From Bidens hawaiensis (taxonomy: Eukaryota > Streptophyta > Magnoliopsida > Asterales > Asteraceae), in NCBI GenBank assembly GCA_021521415.1, contig JAIQDT010007357.1:1-64000 (forward strand): a stretch of 64,000 bases of DNA, in the 5' to 3' direction. The position numbers and the translations under genes are program-made. The notes under the pieces were generated by a model that saw only the letters and a program-made list of their open reading frames with translations, was not told the DNA's origin and searched no databases. Position 1 is the stretch's first letter. Every line of letters begins with the position of its first letter. This document shows positions 12,801-25,416 of the stretch, piece by piece.

Positions 12801-14952
12801 AATAACGAAAGGGGTAACGTCAACTTGTAATAGAAAAAAAAACGTGGGTAGCGTTGATAAAATGTATGTTTGTGCTTCAACTAATTACTCAAAATTTTAT
12901 AAACACTGTATCTTATAAGAGTTGTAATGATAAATATAAAAACTTTAAGATACAAAAAAGAAATAAAATAATATTAAACTTAATATATGTTCATCGTTTC
13001 CTTTTTTTTTAATGAAAAAATTTCTCAAAATAGCATATTTTTAATCATGGTTTTTCAGAAACAGCCCAAGACCAAACCAAATACCAAATTAAAGCTAGCC
13101 CATGAGCTGAACCGTCGGATCCGACGGTTTATCAGGGCGCGCCACGCAGCATACTATTCCGTTGGATCCGATGGTTTACCGCTTTGTCTGACGAATTAAT
13201 GAAATAACCGATGCAATAATAAACAGTCGGATCTGACAGTTCAATTCATGCGTCCATCGGATCCGACTGTTTAATTTGTCCGATCGAACCATAAATTTTT
13301 CAATTCGCGGGTTTTTGATTTTGAGTTCTAGAGTTAAATTGAATACTATGGTTGTGTTCTCCTCTAAAAACTAAGGGATTTGCACTATTGATTTGCTTGA
13401 TTTTATAAAGAAATAAGAAAGATAGAGATGGAGGTTGGTTATGAAAGTTTAGGGTTTGAGAGATATAAGATGAAAAATTATGTCGGATCTACTAAAATCC
13501 ATCAGATCCATTACGTTGACACGTGGCGCAATTTAGAGATCCAAAAATTTTGCCAAACGGTGTTGAAATTCCATCGGATCTGACGGAAAAAATAGACTAT
13601 TTTAGGGATTTTTGTAAACCTAGACTATTTTTAGAAATTCTTGGTTAAAATAGACTAGTTTGGAAAATAACCCTTTTAATACATAGATAACAGGTTGACG
13701 CTTACCGCTTTTGTTATTCTATTATTACAACCTAATATTTAACAAATTCCAATTATAGCGTTGTGACATGCTTAATTTTATTGCCGTTTTGATAGAAAAA
13801 AAAAAGAAAGAAACAAAGTTGTTCATAACTGGCTGATCAAGCATAATTGATACTTTTTTTGGTAGCATTCGTTTTATGGATTTCGTTGGAAATGAAGTTG
13901 AATTCGCATCGTAGTAGCTTTTTTATATCGTAAGTTATAGCAAGTGCCGGTGCCATAGTAGTACAGTGACGGACTGAACTAATGTCATCCCAACAATATT
14001 GATATCGCACATTCACACGGATTCCGATCGAACAACCTTGGTATATCGGTACCATTTGTTATTGTAATTTCAATCGATATAAAACACTTCAAGTGTTTAA
14101 TTTTTGGGTTTTATTTTCGATTGCTACACCGAGTGCTGGGAGTACCAATACCGTAATGAGATAAACCAATTCCGACCGAGAATTCCGACAGAATGCCTGA
14201 GAGCACTCAAGTTGTTATACGTAAACATTAGTATAAATAAGATTACCTTATCGGTGAAAAAGATTCTTTTTTCAGGAACATCATGTTTGGATTGAACCCA
14301 AGATTCACATGTAAAAGAAACACCGTTACTAAGAACAATGGTTTTGAAGAATATCTTCCATTTGTACTCATTGTCTACCAAGACAGCTCCTATTTCCCCA
14401 AAATCCTCAGGGACGTCAAAGTTGCATTTGAACTTAATACTGGAATAAAATCCGTTGTATCTTGCAGACGCCTTAACTGTCTTTCGATTTCCATTTGCTG
14501 TATAGAGTAAATTAAAAACATTTTTATATTTTTAATATGATAAAATGTTGTTAAATAAATTTAAAAAAATGGGTATACGCACAATCAAGGTCATTAGAAA
14601 CAAGCTCCAATGAGAAAGACCGCGTTACAAGATCATAGAGAGCCATAACAACACCCTCCTCGTGTACTTCATGAATGGCGTTGCCAATAGTTGGTTGGAT
14701 GATGATATCACACCCAATGGTACCGGTGCCCTTGGTATGAAAGGGCGTTGTCGTGGCTTTAATTTTACCCGCGGTTGAGATGGATCGAGCGTGTGTAGCA
14801 TTGGAGTTGTTGGTGGATGTGTGGTGGCGCAGGATGGGGGGCGAGTAGGCGGAGGAGGATGAATGATTGGGGGTGTGACCATGGATGAAGGGCTTGTGGA
14901 GTGGTAGTAGGTTGTGAAGAGAGTGAGATTGGTTGATTTGAGGCTTCAACAT
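9840..14952 (-). pseudogene. lipoxygenase pseudogene, outer tandem copy
   Basis: This is a decayed copy of the plastid 13-lipoxygenase-type gene at 16496-20424, with the same nine-exon plan. Well-preserved parts are exon 1 (from 14952, ending near 14586, Ser/Thr-rich leader), exon 2 (14497-14247), exon 3 (12402-12165), exon 7 (11301 region, ending SHW) and exon 8 with the His-rich iron-site segment. Lesions are a frameshift in exon 4 near 11850, and in exon 9 a 1-base insertion near 10490, TGA at 10440-10442 and TGA at 10365-10367 (the latter replacing a Trp). Near 9865 an 8-base insertion, apparently a local duplication, shifts the last codons, so the SISI C-terminus that supplies the iron-binding Ile is lost. 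The exon 8 donor is GC (10637-10636) instead of GT. Intron 2 is about 1.8 kb, against 0.2 kb in the intact copy. The Fe-site HHxAVN segment is still readable. It is very likely non-functional as a lipoxygenase. Confidence 0.93.
12640..13720. mobile_element. insertion in pseudogene intron 2 with GGATCC palindromes
   Basis: Intron 2 of the intact lipoxygenase is about 0.2 kb, so most of 12.4-14.2 kb is inserted sequence. It holds a TA microsatellite (12735-12763) and six variants of a TCGGATCYGA phrase. One is a perfect 20-bp palindrome at 13110-13129 (AACCGTCGGATCCGACGGTT). The flanks at about 13015 and 13670 share a weak inverted phrase around 'aaaatag'. No transposase is seen and the limits are approximate. 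Confidence 0.4.
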
Positions 14953-15000
14953 TATTTACTATTTTCTTGATTGTGTGATTTAAAATTTGGAACAAGAATA

Positions 15001-15011
15001 TGTTTTTATAG
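15001..15011 (-). promoter_or_regulatory. TATA box, pseudogene copy
   Basis: CTATAAAAACA on the minus strand lies about 50 bases before the pseudogene's ATG (14952). It is preceded by CTCCACCC, as at the equivalent site of the intact copy, so the promoter was duplicated together with the gene. Confidence 0.55.
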
Positions 15012-15012
15012 G

Positions 15013-16440
15013 GGTGGAGGTGCGACAGGGGCGGATCGAAACGTTATGGAGAGAATGGCGAGGGAAAATTAGTGGATTAAAACGTTGGGAGTTGATGAAT
15101 TCAATATTGAAAATTAAAATTTCAAAGTAACCCTTTCACTTTAAACAAAGTTATTATTTAGACATTTTAGTTTGATTTCAATTTAAACAACCCAAAAGTT
15201 AAAAACACTCCATAGTTGGTAGTAGAATAACAAGCAGTTAAATTTAGTAAAAAAGTATTCTTTTTTTTTTCAGGTTTACAAAATGTGATTGTTTTCTTAT
15301 TTATGGTTTATTATGTGTTTGACTTAAACTATAAAATATGATCAAAAACTTAACATGCTATATATTAAGTACGAAATAGTTTCTCCCGACTTTGTTTTTA
15401 ATCGGCTAATATATTGTCTAGTTCGAATCCGCAAATGACTATCGTGTTCGGGCTGTACAGTATTCAAGGCCCATTTTCGATATAATTCTGATATCGTTGC
15501 AACTTTGGTCAAACGAGCAATGAGGGTTCGTTTTTATACGACCCACTTTGTTAATTATTTTTGGGTTTTAACTGTTGTGTTAAATTTGTGGGCCAAATAT
15601 ATACTGACCGGGCTAATATATTTGTTGGGTTGAATGTTTATTGATCGGCTAAAAATATAAATGGTAAACGAATATTTGTTTAAAAAATGCAACCCCACCC
15701 CACCCTCATAGCAGGAGTGGGCTAAGTAGTGACCCAGCCTTGCACTACCTATCAATCAGTTTGGTCGCTTGAATCGTACCGTGAATACCCGTACTTACCA
15801 AGACAAACCATGTTTTGATGGCTATGTTGATCCAAGCCACGCTATATTTGTGGGAATTTATACAACTTGGCCACCAAGGTCTAAATCCCCGTTTGTTGTT
15901 GACGATGTCGGTCGAGCATTTTGGGGCCTCAAAGCAGATACTAAAGTTGACGCCTCTTTCGTAAAAATAATTATTTTGCTTTCAGTCCTAAATTGTGGTT
16001 CATTTATTAAGTTGGTGTTGAAAATCATACTTACGTTGACGATAAGCTAGTTATAATGTGGCACCTAAACTATTACAACAGTTCGGATTTCAATAACATA
16101 TTTGAATTATAACAAAAGTGAGTATAGACAAATAGTATACTAATTTCACATCAAGTTAAACATAAGCATATGACAATGCAGCACCAGATACGAGTGCATA
16201 TGATATGCTTCACTTCATGCTAAACATGACAATATCGGTGTGGCAAAAAGATAATTAAACAAAGTAACAAGTCAAAGAACCGTAATACATTTTATTGGGC
16301 ACACTAATTTGAAAAGGATTTAGATATAAGGCATCTTGATAATATTTTAGTTCCATTCAGTAGCCTGGCTGATAAAACAGCACACAAAATGAACTTATTC
16401 CATATCAAAATAAAACACAACTAAACCATGGATTAGGACC
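15013..16440. other. spacer between lipoxygenase copies
   Basis: A plus-strand open frame at 15769-16050 (93 codons) contains a coherent-looking stretch up to about 15965, but I do not recognise it. It could be a gene fragment. Beyond about 16431 the sequence is 3' flank shared by both lipoxygenase copies. Nothing else is supported. Confidence 0.45.
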
Positions 16441-16495
16441 TTATTACCACACAAGCCATTACTCAACTATAGGGACTCGAACCCAACCAAACCAA

Positions 16496-19400
16496 CTAGA
16501 TGGATATGCTGTTTGGAACACCTCCCCCAGTCACACCTTTATCGGAATATGGCTTCATGAGTTGGTACGGAACCAACCCTGCACCAGTTCGGTTCTTTAA
16601 ACTGGGATCATTGTTTCTTGAGTCTATGATGCTTTCCAGCTCGTTTAGCCTTCCTTGAAACTCCTCAAATGCTGCCTTTAAAGCGGGCTCTGCTTCCCAT
16701 GCAGGCTCGATGGTCCCACCAATATACTCCTCGTCTGGTGAATGACTTGATAAAACATCTAAAACAGTCATCACTTGTACTGCTTGGAATTGGGATGGCA
16801 AACACTTCAGCAGCATATCTTCGGGTCGTTTTAGAAATGAATCCCATTCTTCGTCTGTGGGGTCCTCGTTAGGCATTTTGGTTCTTGCGATTGTTGGCCT
16901 GTTCGGGAAGTAACCACCAAAGTCATATTGACCAAAGTTGACAGCTGAATGGTGACCAGAAGTCACCCACATAATGGTAGAAACGATTCCAACTAAATCG
17001 TCTTGAGTTTTGAGTTGTGGCCACCACGGTTCGTCTTTCTTGTCTCCGTGACCGACTGTACGGATTTCATTCCACCATGCCTGAAGCTCTTCATCAGATT
17101 CTACAAGATCTGGTTGCGGGTAGTAGTGGTTGACATAAGAAGTAGCCCATTGTTTGATGGCATCAAAAATAAGCAAACCATCATTTGCAAATGGGTAATC
17201 CTCAATAGTTAGTTTTAAGCCATGTGGTGCAGTTGGATCTTCAACCGCCATACCCCTAAGATGTAAACAATACTATTAATTTCTTTAATATGATAATGGT
17301 TTTTTTTTCAAAACAAAAAATGGTACCTGCTAATTAGGTTTGCTGGAAGTGCCTCGTGATCAAATCGCCATAGCTGATCATATGCATCAGAACTGATTTG
17401 TATACTATATTTCCCAGGAGAAAATGCTGACTCTATAATACCACCAGCATTAATGAGAATCAATCGAGCTAGTGAATTGATTTGCATAGTGTAACGGAAA
17501 TGAGGGAGAAGTAGTCGATTAATAGGATGCATTTGGCTAAGATGACGGTTGGTGGCAATTATGTAAGGCTCTGTAACACAATGTGTTCTTAGCCTGCATA
17601 GTACAAAACAAAACCAAAAAAAAAAATTGTTTAGCTTAGATAAATGCCTAGACATGTAAATTATTATTGGAAAAAAGAGAACCAACCAGTGGCTAACTAG
17701 TTGGTGATAGGCCGAATCATGGGATAAGACTTGAGCCTTGGCTAGCTTCCAGAGCCAGGAACTAGTAGCGTCCCAAGTGGGAGTGTACACATGCTTCCAT
17801 TGTGGTTTCCCATCAGATGGTGGGCGAGTCAACTCAATGGCTAAAGGGCGTAATGTTCCAGCAGGCGTAAGGAACATGATAGTTCTTGAACCGTAAAGAG
17901 TTGCACCTTCAAGCTCTTGTGTTTTATTCACATAAGGTAAGAGTAGATCATGGTAATCCAACATGAACAATTTCTTCTGTGCTAAAGCCTACAACAACAT
18001 AATCAATTTTTTTAATATTCAGTGGCATTTCATAACCATAAGGCACCAAACTAAGATACATGCATCATGTTGCATTACCTCATCAAAGGTCATGAAACCT
18101 CCAATCTCTTCCTGTAGAATCTCCTTGGTGATTGCTGATTCAGGTGGTCCATAAATCTCAGGGTCCAATTTACTCTTCAATGGCCATTCCTAGTCATATA
18201 AATAGCCAACATCTAATTTAACTTTGCACCTTTAAAGGTAAATAATTACACAATCAATTTCTTTAGTTAATTATGATGTGAAACTTTAAGATGAACATAC
18301 CGTAACTAACTGTATGCATAACGGATTGAGACCAGCAAGCATTTGTCTGCAAAACTCCTCATCCCGGAACCAAGAGAATGTGTCCCCTGTGATTAGAGCC
18401 ATTAATACACAAAGAAACCAAACCTTACACTAATAAACCATAAAGGATAAGTACTTACTGTCAATGGTTTCAGGGGTCTCAAACTTGATAACAGTATTTG
18501 TAGTATCAACAGCACCTTTTACAAGTCTTGGTAAGACACTTGCAATGCCATTGTCAGGGGGGGGAACATTAACACCTTGATTATAAAGCAAATTTATATC
18601 TGTGAATAATGAAAATCCCTTGTATTTGTCAGTAAAAACTGACTCTAAAACCGGCAAAACTCCATGCACTGCAGAGTACAAAGTCCTTGCTCCAAACTCT
18701 GCACTCTTTATCTCCGAAAAATCCTCATCGCATGGTATATAGAAAGGGAGCAAAGTTCTGGTCTCTGTCAATGGATCTGTCATTCAACATATTTTGTTAA
18801 TTTTCACTAGTTCTTCCTTTCATTCAATATATTTTATTTTAATATTCACTATTTCTTCTTGTAATTCAACACATTTTGTTTAATTTTCACTAATCTTCTG
18901 GTAATTCAACATATTTTATTTTATCTTCACTACCTCTTTCTGTGATTCAACAAATTTTGTGTGATTTTCACTATTTAATCCTGTAATTCAACATATTTTT
19001 CATATTTTACACTATTTCTTCCTAAATTATATACAAACCAATTTTGTGTATTTTCACTAAATTCCTCATGTAATCAACAATATTTTTAATCCAATTCTGA
19101 CATTCATTTTCATTCATCTCGGATTAATAATCTCAATGATTTTCAGTTTATTCGTCAAACAAATCATTTCAATCACCGATTAACACTAATAATATCATAT
19201 ATACTTTATTTATGTATTGAAATTTAGTTAGTTTAGAATATAGTAAGATACAGTCTGTTTATTGTACCTTTGGTGGACATACTGCGACCAGTACGGCACC
19301 GCCTGGGGTAAGGATGTTCCTCACCACCGAGCACGGGCCGAGCTAAATTTAAGCTCAGGTCAGGAGCTCCGAGATCATTGTAAACATCATAATCATAAAT

Positions 19401-20424
19401 TCTGTCGTATAATTCGCGCTCCCCTTCTCCGTTGCCTCTAAGAGACTCCAGATCTTCCGCTCTTAACGACTTCAGTGCCTTTGGCGTTTGCGACGGAAGG
19501 TAAGACTACACAAACAAATCAACCTTCAAATTAGAACTCACTGTTGGCGGCAATTAGTTGAAATAACCGTTTTATTTTCTTTTTATTTCCTTCAGTTTTT
19601 ATATACTAAACTTTGGTCCTTAAACTATTTGAAATACCATTTAAACCCCTTAAAGTAAGACAGATATTATTAATAGTCATAAAATGTAAGTGTTAATAAG
19701 ATTACCTTGTCGGTGAAAAAGATTCTTTTCCCGGGGACATCATATTTGGATTGAACCCAAGATTCACATGTGAAAGTAACACCATTATTGAGTTCAATGG
19801 TCTTGAAGAACATCTTCTTGCTATACTCATTTTCCACCAATATTGCTCCTATATCCCCGAAATCCTGAGGGACGTCGAAGTTGCATTTATACGTGTACAC
19901 ATTAATCTGAAAATCCAATGCATCGTATCTTGCATACGCCTTCACTGTCTTCCGATTCCCCTTTGCTGTATCAAGTAAATTAAAAAATTAAGTCTATATA
20001 ACTTTTAACACGACAACATGTTGCATGAAATAAAATTGTGTTTACGACTTTACGTACAATCAAGGTCATTAGAAACGAGCTCCAATAAAAAGGACCGTCC
20101 TAGAAGATCAGAAACACCATCAACGACACCACCAATGCTTACACCAGCAAGGGCGGAGCTAATAGTTGGTTGGATGGTGATGACACCCTTAACGGTGGTG
20201 GCCTTGGTAAGAAAGGGTATTGTTACGGCTTTAATGTTGCCAACGCTTGAGGTGGATCGAGCATGTGTGACATTGGACTTGTTAGTGGACGTGTGTTGGC
20301 GGAGGATGGCGGGTGAGTAGGCGGAGGAGGAGGAATGATTGGTGGTGTCACCATGGATGAAGGGCTTGTGGAGTGGTAGTAGGTTGTGAAGAGAGTGAGA
20401 TTGGTTTATTTGAGGCTTCAACAT
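16496..20424 (-). CDS. LOX: plastid linoleate 13-lipoxygenase-type enzyme
   Basis: Lipoxygenases add O2 to linoleic or linolenic acid; plastid type-2 13-LOX feeds jasmonate and green-leaf volatiles. Exons: 20424-20058, 19965-19706, 19505-19268, 18776-18459, 18386-18301, 18189-18079, 17988-17687, 17593-17327, 17255-16496, giving 902 residues, the usual size for this group. Residues 1 to about 55 are Ser/Thr-rich and almost free of acids, as in a transit peptide; a PLAT domain follows to about 220, then the catalytic domain. The H-x4-H-x4-H-x17-H-x8-H signature is complete (His555, 560, 565, 583, 592). Inferred iron ligands are His560, His565, His752, Asn756 and the C-terminal Ile902 of SISI. 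All introns are GT-AG. A TATA box lies about 70 bases before the ATG. The broken tandem copy lies downstream at 9840-14952. The 13-regiospecificity is inferred from the leader and overall resemblance. Confidence 0.95.
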
Positions 20425-20490
20425 GATTTTTTTCCTTTACTCACCACTTTGGCTCTTGTTGGTGTGACTTAAAACTTGGAACAATAATCT

Positions 20491-20500
20491 TTATTTATAG
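20491..20500 (-). promoter_or_regulatory. TATA box of the intact lipoxygenase gene
   Basis: CTATAAATAA on the minus strand, about 70 bases before the ATG at 20424 and preceded by CTCCACCC. The same context precedes the pseudogene copy, which supports a real core promoter. Confidence 0.65.
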
Positions 20501-20509
20501 GGGTGGAGT

Positions 20510-22449
20510 GGGTGGGTGAGGAATAGAGGGTGTGATAATTCAATTTTAACAAGAGGTGAAAAACTAAAAGGGATATTAAATCCATAAAACTAGTAACAAA
20601 TAATGATATATGGTTCTTTTAAAATAAATTACAAAAAGTGTGTATTTCATACCCCAATACGTTAACAATTTTTTTATTTAATATCGTTTTAGGAATATAT
20701 TACATTTTTTAAATCTTGTCCATCTTTGCGCATATATTTATTGTTACTTCATTGCATCTAGGGCCAGCCATAGGTAAAGACAAGCCAGACTTCCGACTTG
20801 GGCGTTATTTTTACGAGGTCACTAAATTCATGTATATATCTTTATAATATAAAACCGAAAAACTTAGTAATACAATATTAAAACCTAAAAACTAATATTA
20901 TAATTTTGCTATGTTCGTTACTGTAATTTTAACAATCGTTTAAAAAGTTACTTTATATAATTTGTTAGGATCTAACTCCTAAAGGTCATTTTATCGGCTC
21001 GTATGGAACACTTAATTCTTCAAGACCAACTATAATTGCTTCGTTACAAGATACTTAAAAAATCAATTTTTGATCACCATATTTTTATTTTAATTTATTT
21101 TTACATGTATATAATTAACTATTTTTATTTCAAAGATATTATGTGTGTACAGTTATTAGATAAATAAATTCTAACTCTTTAAAAGCCCACGAATCAATTT
21201 AGAAAAGATAAATAGCTTTAAATTTATGACTCTTATAACTATATGAAAACAATCCAATATAATAATCTTTTATCCTACATTACGTGCGCGACATTCTAGA
21301 TCGTTGATTTCAAAGAACACGCTAACCCCAAAATCACAACTACGCGAGCCAGTCTTTGTCCACCTCTGCCCCCAAAGACTCTGTCCACCGTCACCGTCCA
21401 ACGATCCCGTCCATCATCGAAACCGCCATCAACCGCCGTTAGACAACGTCGCTTTTTGTTATTCACAGGTTTGTTTAGCTTTTGATAAGAATTGAATACA
21501 ATTTATTTGCTAATCTTTGAAATTGATTCACTTAATCATCAATTTGAAGCTTCAATCGATCAATTTTGACTTTGAGTGATAGGGCTTATCCTTGAAAGTA
21601 TCAGGTTTTAAGCTTAAACGCTTTAGGTTTTAACCTTGAAAGTATCAGGTTTTAAACTTGAGCGTTTTAACTATTAAGGTTTATCCTTGAACGTTTTAAG
21701 TTTTGGAATTTGACTTGAACGTACTTGTCTTTTTAAAATTGAGCGTATTCGCGTACCTAATATACGTTAAGCAATTATTGTACGTTAAGTCACCCCTATA
21801 ACTATAACATGATTTACAGGTTATCAACAATGTTTAACATGTGATTTATAGGCGAGACATCCTAATAGGTTGCAATAATGGTGACAGATATTTGTTTTCA
21901 GTGATTTGATTTACATTCAAAGATAAATACGAGTACAATTATTAGTGCAAGAGACAATCACCAAGTTTACATTTGACTTCTACAGCAACCTTGGTTTGAT
22001 ATTTTGCAATTGATGTAACTATGTATATTTGACATAAATAGCGTAATTAATTATTTATTTGATTTCTTGTGTCGTGATAGCATGCAATTTCATCATATGT
22101 TGAGCCTTCAGCTTGAAAGACTAGCATTGATCACTGTGTATTATCTACATAGAGAAACCGACAAAATCAAATAAACACCTCTAAATATCCCTCTGAAATT
22201 TACAAGAAACCTAACATTATTAATCAGATAACTTATCCCGTTCAATTTCCCAAAGTTATATAAAAGTTTGTGTTTGTTTCCTCAACGAATTGTCGCTATT
22301 AGTTGGGAACTTCAATGTGTTATTGTGGATCAAAATAATTGAAGTCTGTATATTTTATTTATTAATATTTTTTACTGTACATGTTTTCATACCTAATCTT
22401 CTGATTTATATATGTTTATATTATCTTCTGAAAATAAAATTTATGTATA
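20510..22449. other. spacer upstream of lipoxygenase
   Basis: AT-rich and without a supported gene. From about 21600 to 21745 the phrase 'ttgaacgttttaagttt' and variants repeat four or five times, a diverged short tandem repeat. The piece at 20760-20810 (AGGGCCAGCCATAGG) looks like one end of a transposon. The upstream control region of the lipoxygenase gene should lie in the first part of this stretch. Confidence 0.45.
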
Positions 22450-22454
22450 ACCAC
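22450..22454. repeat. target-site duplication, left
   Basis: ACCAC immediately before the 5' LTR. The identical 5 bases follow the 3' LTR at 32050-32054. Confidence 0.9.
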
Positions 22455-23517
22455 TGAAGAGGTAGGTCTCAGCAGAGCCCAGTTGGACCCGCAAGACTCA
22501 CCTCAAAGAGGGAAGCCTGCGTAGTTGAACCCGCAAGACTCACATTCAACAAGGACGTCTGCCCAAAGGCTAAACTCGCAGAACTCACCTTTAAGAGGGA
22601 CGTCTGCGCAGAAACCAACTGGATCCGCAGGACCCACCATGCTCAGAGACGTGACGTCCTTACGCGCAGTACGCAAGCTGTTCTCGCAGGAAAAGCCTCC
22701 CAATGATGAAGTACCCCGCCTGTTCCCGCAGCTGCGGATACAAGCCATCAGGGAAGGCTACCCGCGCAGCAAGGCTACACGCACAAGGCACTTAACTCTT
22801 AAATAATTCAGTAATGTCACCTGAAGGAGTGAGCAAGCCGGGAACACTCCCGCACAAAGCCGGGAAAACTCCCGCCCAAATGAGCCAGTCCGTACGATAC
22901 TGGAGGATCTTTTGTACTGTACCTGACGAGGTATGGACAAAAGATCTGACCAAGGATACGACAGCTCACTGACAACAGTATGACGAGCAGCACGCTCTTG
23001 TACTGTATGTCACTATTACCGCTGCCTACTCACCAACTTGTCGGAGGACGTGCATGGCCTGCAGTTGGTGGAACAGGAATAGTACACAGTCGGCCTGGTC
23101 ACTATCAGCCGCTGCCTACCCACCAACCACCAGCATGGCATGTGCGTAGCCCACAGTTGGCAGAACAGGAACACTATTCAGCCGGCTGTACCTGCTTGGA
23201 AACCTACCTTCGGCTATAAATACTCCAACACCTTGAAATGGTATCATCTTATCTCATATCTCATATCTTGATATATTACCTGATATCTGCTCTAGCCATT
23301 CTCTTAATATACACTTATATTCAAGAGCAATCTAGTCTGATTCTCACGCCGGAGGGTGGTCACAAGGAGGTACCCCCCCTCTCAGTGACGAGCTCATGGT
23401 GTCTGTTTTGCAGGTTATCAGAAGAACCATCTTCGCCGGATCTAACCCCTCGTGGGAAACATCTATTTAACCCCCAGATTGTCCATAATATGCCCGGGGG
23501 CGATTAGTGTTTCTTCA
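22455..23517 (+). repeat. 5' LTR
   Basis: 1063 bp, beginning TGAAGAGGTAGG and ending TTTCTTCA. A TATA box (CTATAAATA) lies at 23214-23222. The first 200 bases carry a cassette of about 42 bp built on 'CCCGCAAGACTCACC ... GGGACGTCTGC'; this LTR has one more cassette than the 3' LTR, which accounts for most of the length difference. Confidence 0.93.
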
Positions 23518-23535
23518 TTGGCGCCATCCGTGCAT
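23518..23535 (+). other. primer-binding site
   Basis: TTGGCGCCATCCGTGCAT directly after the 5' LTR. The TGGCGCC core is the usual plant Ty3-element primer-binding site, complementary to a tRNA 3' end. Confidence 0.75.
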
Positions 23536-23583
23536 AAAAGCTAGAACTTATTCTTTTTCAGTTTTTTCAAAACTTCTGGAAAG

Positions 23584-25115
23584 ATGGTTAAGGTTACTCC
23601 GTTGCCAAGATCAACGAGTGACCAAGAAGCCCCGGTAACCACAACCCCAGCGACTGGGGGGAATACCGGCGAATACACAAATTTTACGAACACTACCCCG
23701 GTTACCCAAGCCGGGGCAAGTGCAGTAAATTTTACGAACACTACCCCGGTTACCCAAGCCGGGGCAAGTGCAGTAAACAATCATCCCCGGGATTCATTAA
23801 TGCCCAGGCGGAAAGACAACGGACGAGGCTCCCCCGCCAAACACTTGATCAAGTTAAAGCGTGGGCGGAAGCACATTAGAAGGAATTCCAAGCTGAGTTG
23901 GACGAACGCTTACGTTCACTCCAACAGGCTAATTAGTTCGGAAGCACTCGACAACAGCTCAACATGAGCAATGAGTGCGAGTACTTGGACGATGATTCGG
24001 AGGAATCCGACACCGACGCAAACCCTCGCCATAGGGCGAAAGGGAAGCGTAAAGAAACGAACTTCCAACCGAGAAGGAATTTTGGAGAAACCTTCAAACC
24101 AAAAAACGCGGGTGAAAACCCACGTGACTTCTCTAAAACCTTCAGACCAACCGCTGCAAATGCGGGAACCTCCAAGTTTGCAAGGGACATTGCGGAAGCA
24201 ATCGCCCCAACAAGTGCCAAACAGATGTCAAACATCGGCACCTATGATGGTATATCTGACCCAGACGATCATTTGAACAGATTCATAGCGGGGGCAACCG
24301 TCAGCAGCTGGACGGAACCCACGTGGTGTTATATGTTCCAGATGACGCTGGTTGGAGCAGCCAAAGCGTGGTTCGACCGTCTACCGGTCCACCACATCTA
24401 CGATTGGGCAGACTTCCAACATAAGTTTAGCCAACACTTCAACCAACAAAGAAAGTATACCGAAGAGCAATGGACAATCCTCAATTGCATTCGAGAGGAA
24501 GATGAATCTTTGCTAGACTTCATCACTCGCTTCTACTCAAAGAAGCTAAGTCTGGGTAATATTAGCGAAGATCTTGTTCGCGGTGCTTTCATCCAGGGCA
24601 CAAAAGACCCAGAGCTCATCCGCACCTTAACGGGTAAAGATGGCATGCCATCCACATGGGATGCCATCATGACAGCAGCTAAACGCTTCGCGGAAACGGA
24701 AAAGCAACTGGGTAGAGATCTTCCCCAAAGCACAAACCTCTACACCCAGAAAACAAGAGAAAACAATGTCCTTACCGCCCGACTAAACAAAAAGAGGAAG
24801 CTAGGCATTTGGCAGTCAAGGGTAAACTTTGACACCTCATCCGGCTCGCACCCTCGGTTAGGCGGAAAGGATAACATGCCGTCAAACCGGAACTCCAGAT
24901 GGACGCCACTCACCAAAAGCGTCACCGAGATATTCGACACCGAGAGACTCCCATGGCCAAAGGCTCCAATAATCCGAGAGCGTCATAACGCTGATCAGAG
25001 AAAATTCTGTGACTTCCACATGACAAGAGGCCACAACACTAAGGAATGCGTAGACTTGAAGGACATCGTCGAAGCATTTGTCAAAGATGGGACGCTCACG
25101 CACCTCGTGGCGTAA
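23584..25115 (+). pseudogene. retrotransposon gag, damaged
   Basis: Gag packages element RNA into virus-like particles. The longest intact stretch begins near 23964 and carries a classic Gag core (residues about 120-260 of that stretch, with the AAKAWFDRLP motif) and a Cys/His motif near the end of the form C-x2-H-x4-H-x4-C. Upstream, the frame that begins at the ATG 23584 is not the frame of the core. In the core's frame, TAG codons occur near 23877 and 23931, so a frameshift plus at least two stops separate the N-terminus from the core. An exact 48-bp direct duplication lies at 23680-23727 and 23728-23775. Protease and polymerase do not follow. Confidence 0.85.
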
Positions 25116-25416
25116 TGAACGCTGAGCAGGCTAATGCGTGTAGAACCCTAGTTGGGGAAAACACGAATAAAGCTGCAGCTTCAATGTCGGAGACTACATA
25201 CTGGGTAAACAACGAGATTCCGAACCAAGTGCATATCGGCTCGAAAGGCTCGATGACACTCCCAAGAACATGGAAGGGAGCTCAATTACACAGTCTGCAT
25301 GTAGATCAATTCCAAACTTGTAAAAGAAAAGGCCTAGAGCCACTTCTAATGGAAATGATTCTCCTTATCACATTGACGCTGATGGTCTTACATTTATACT
25401 TAAATGAACTTTCCAC

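Noticed and set aside
23541..23780. Frames opposite to gag
   Set aside because: They mirror the 48-bp repeat and end without any domain; shadows of gag.
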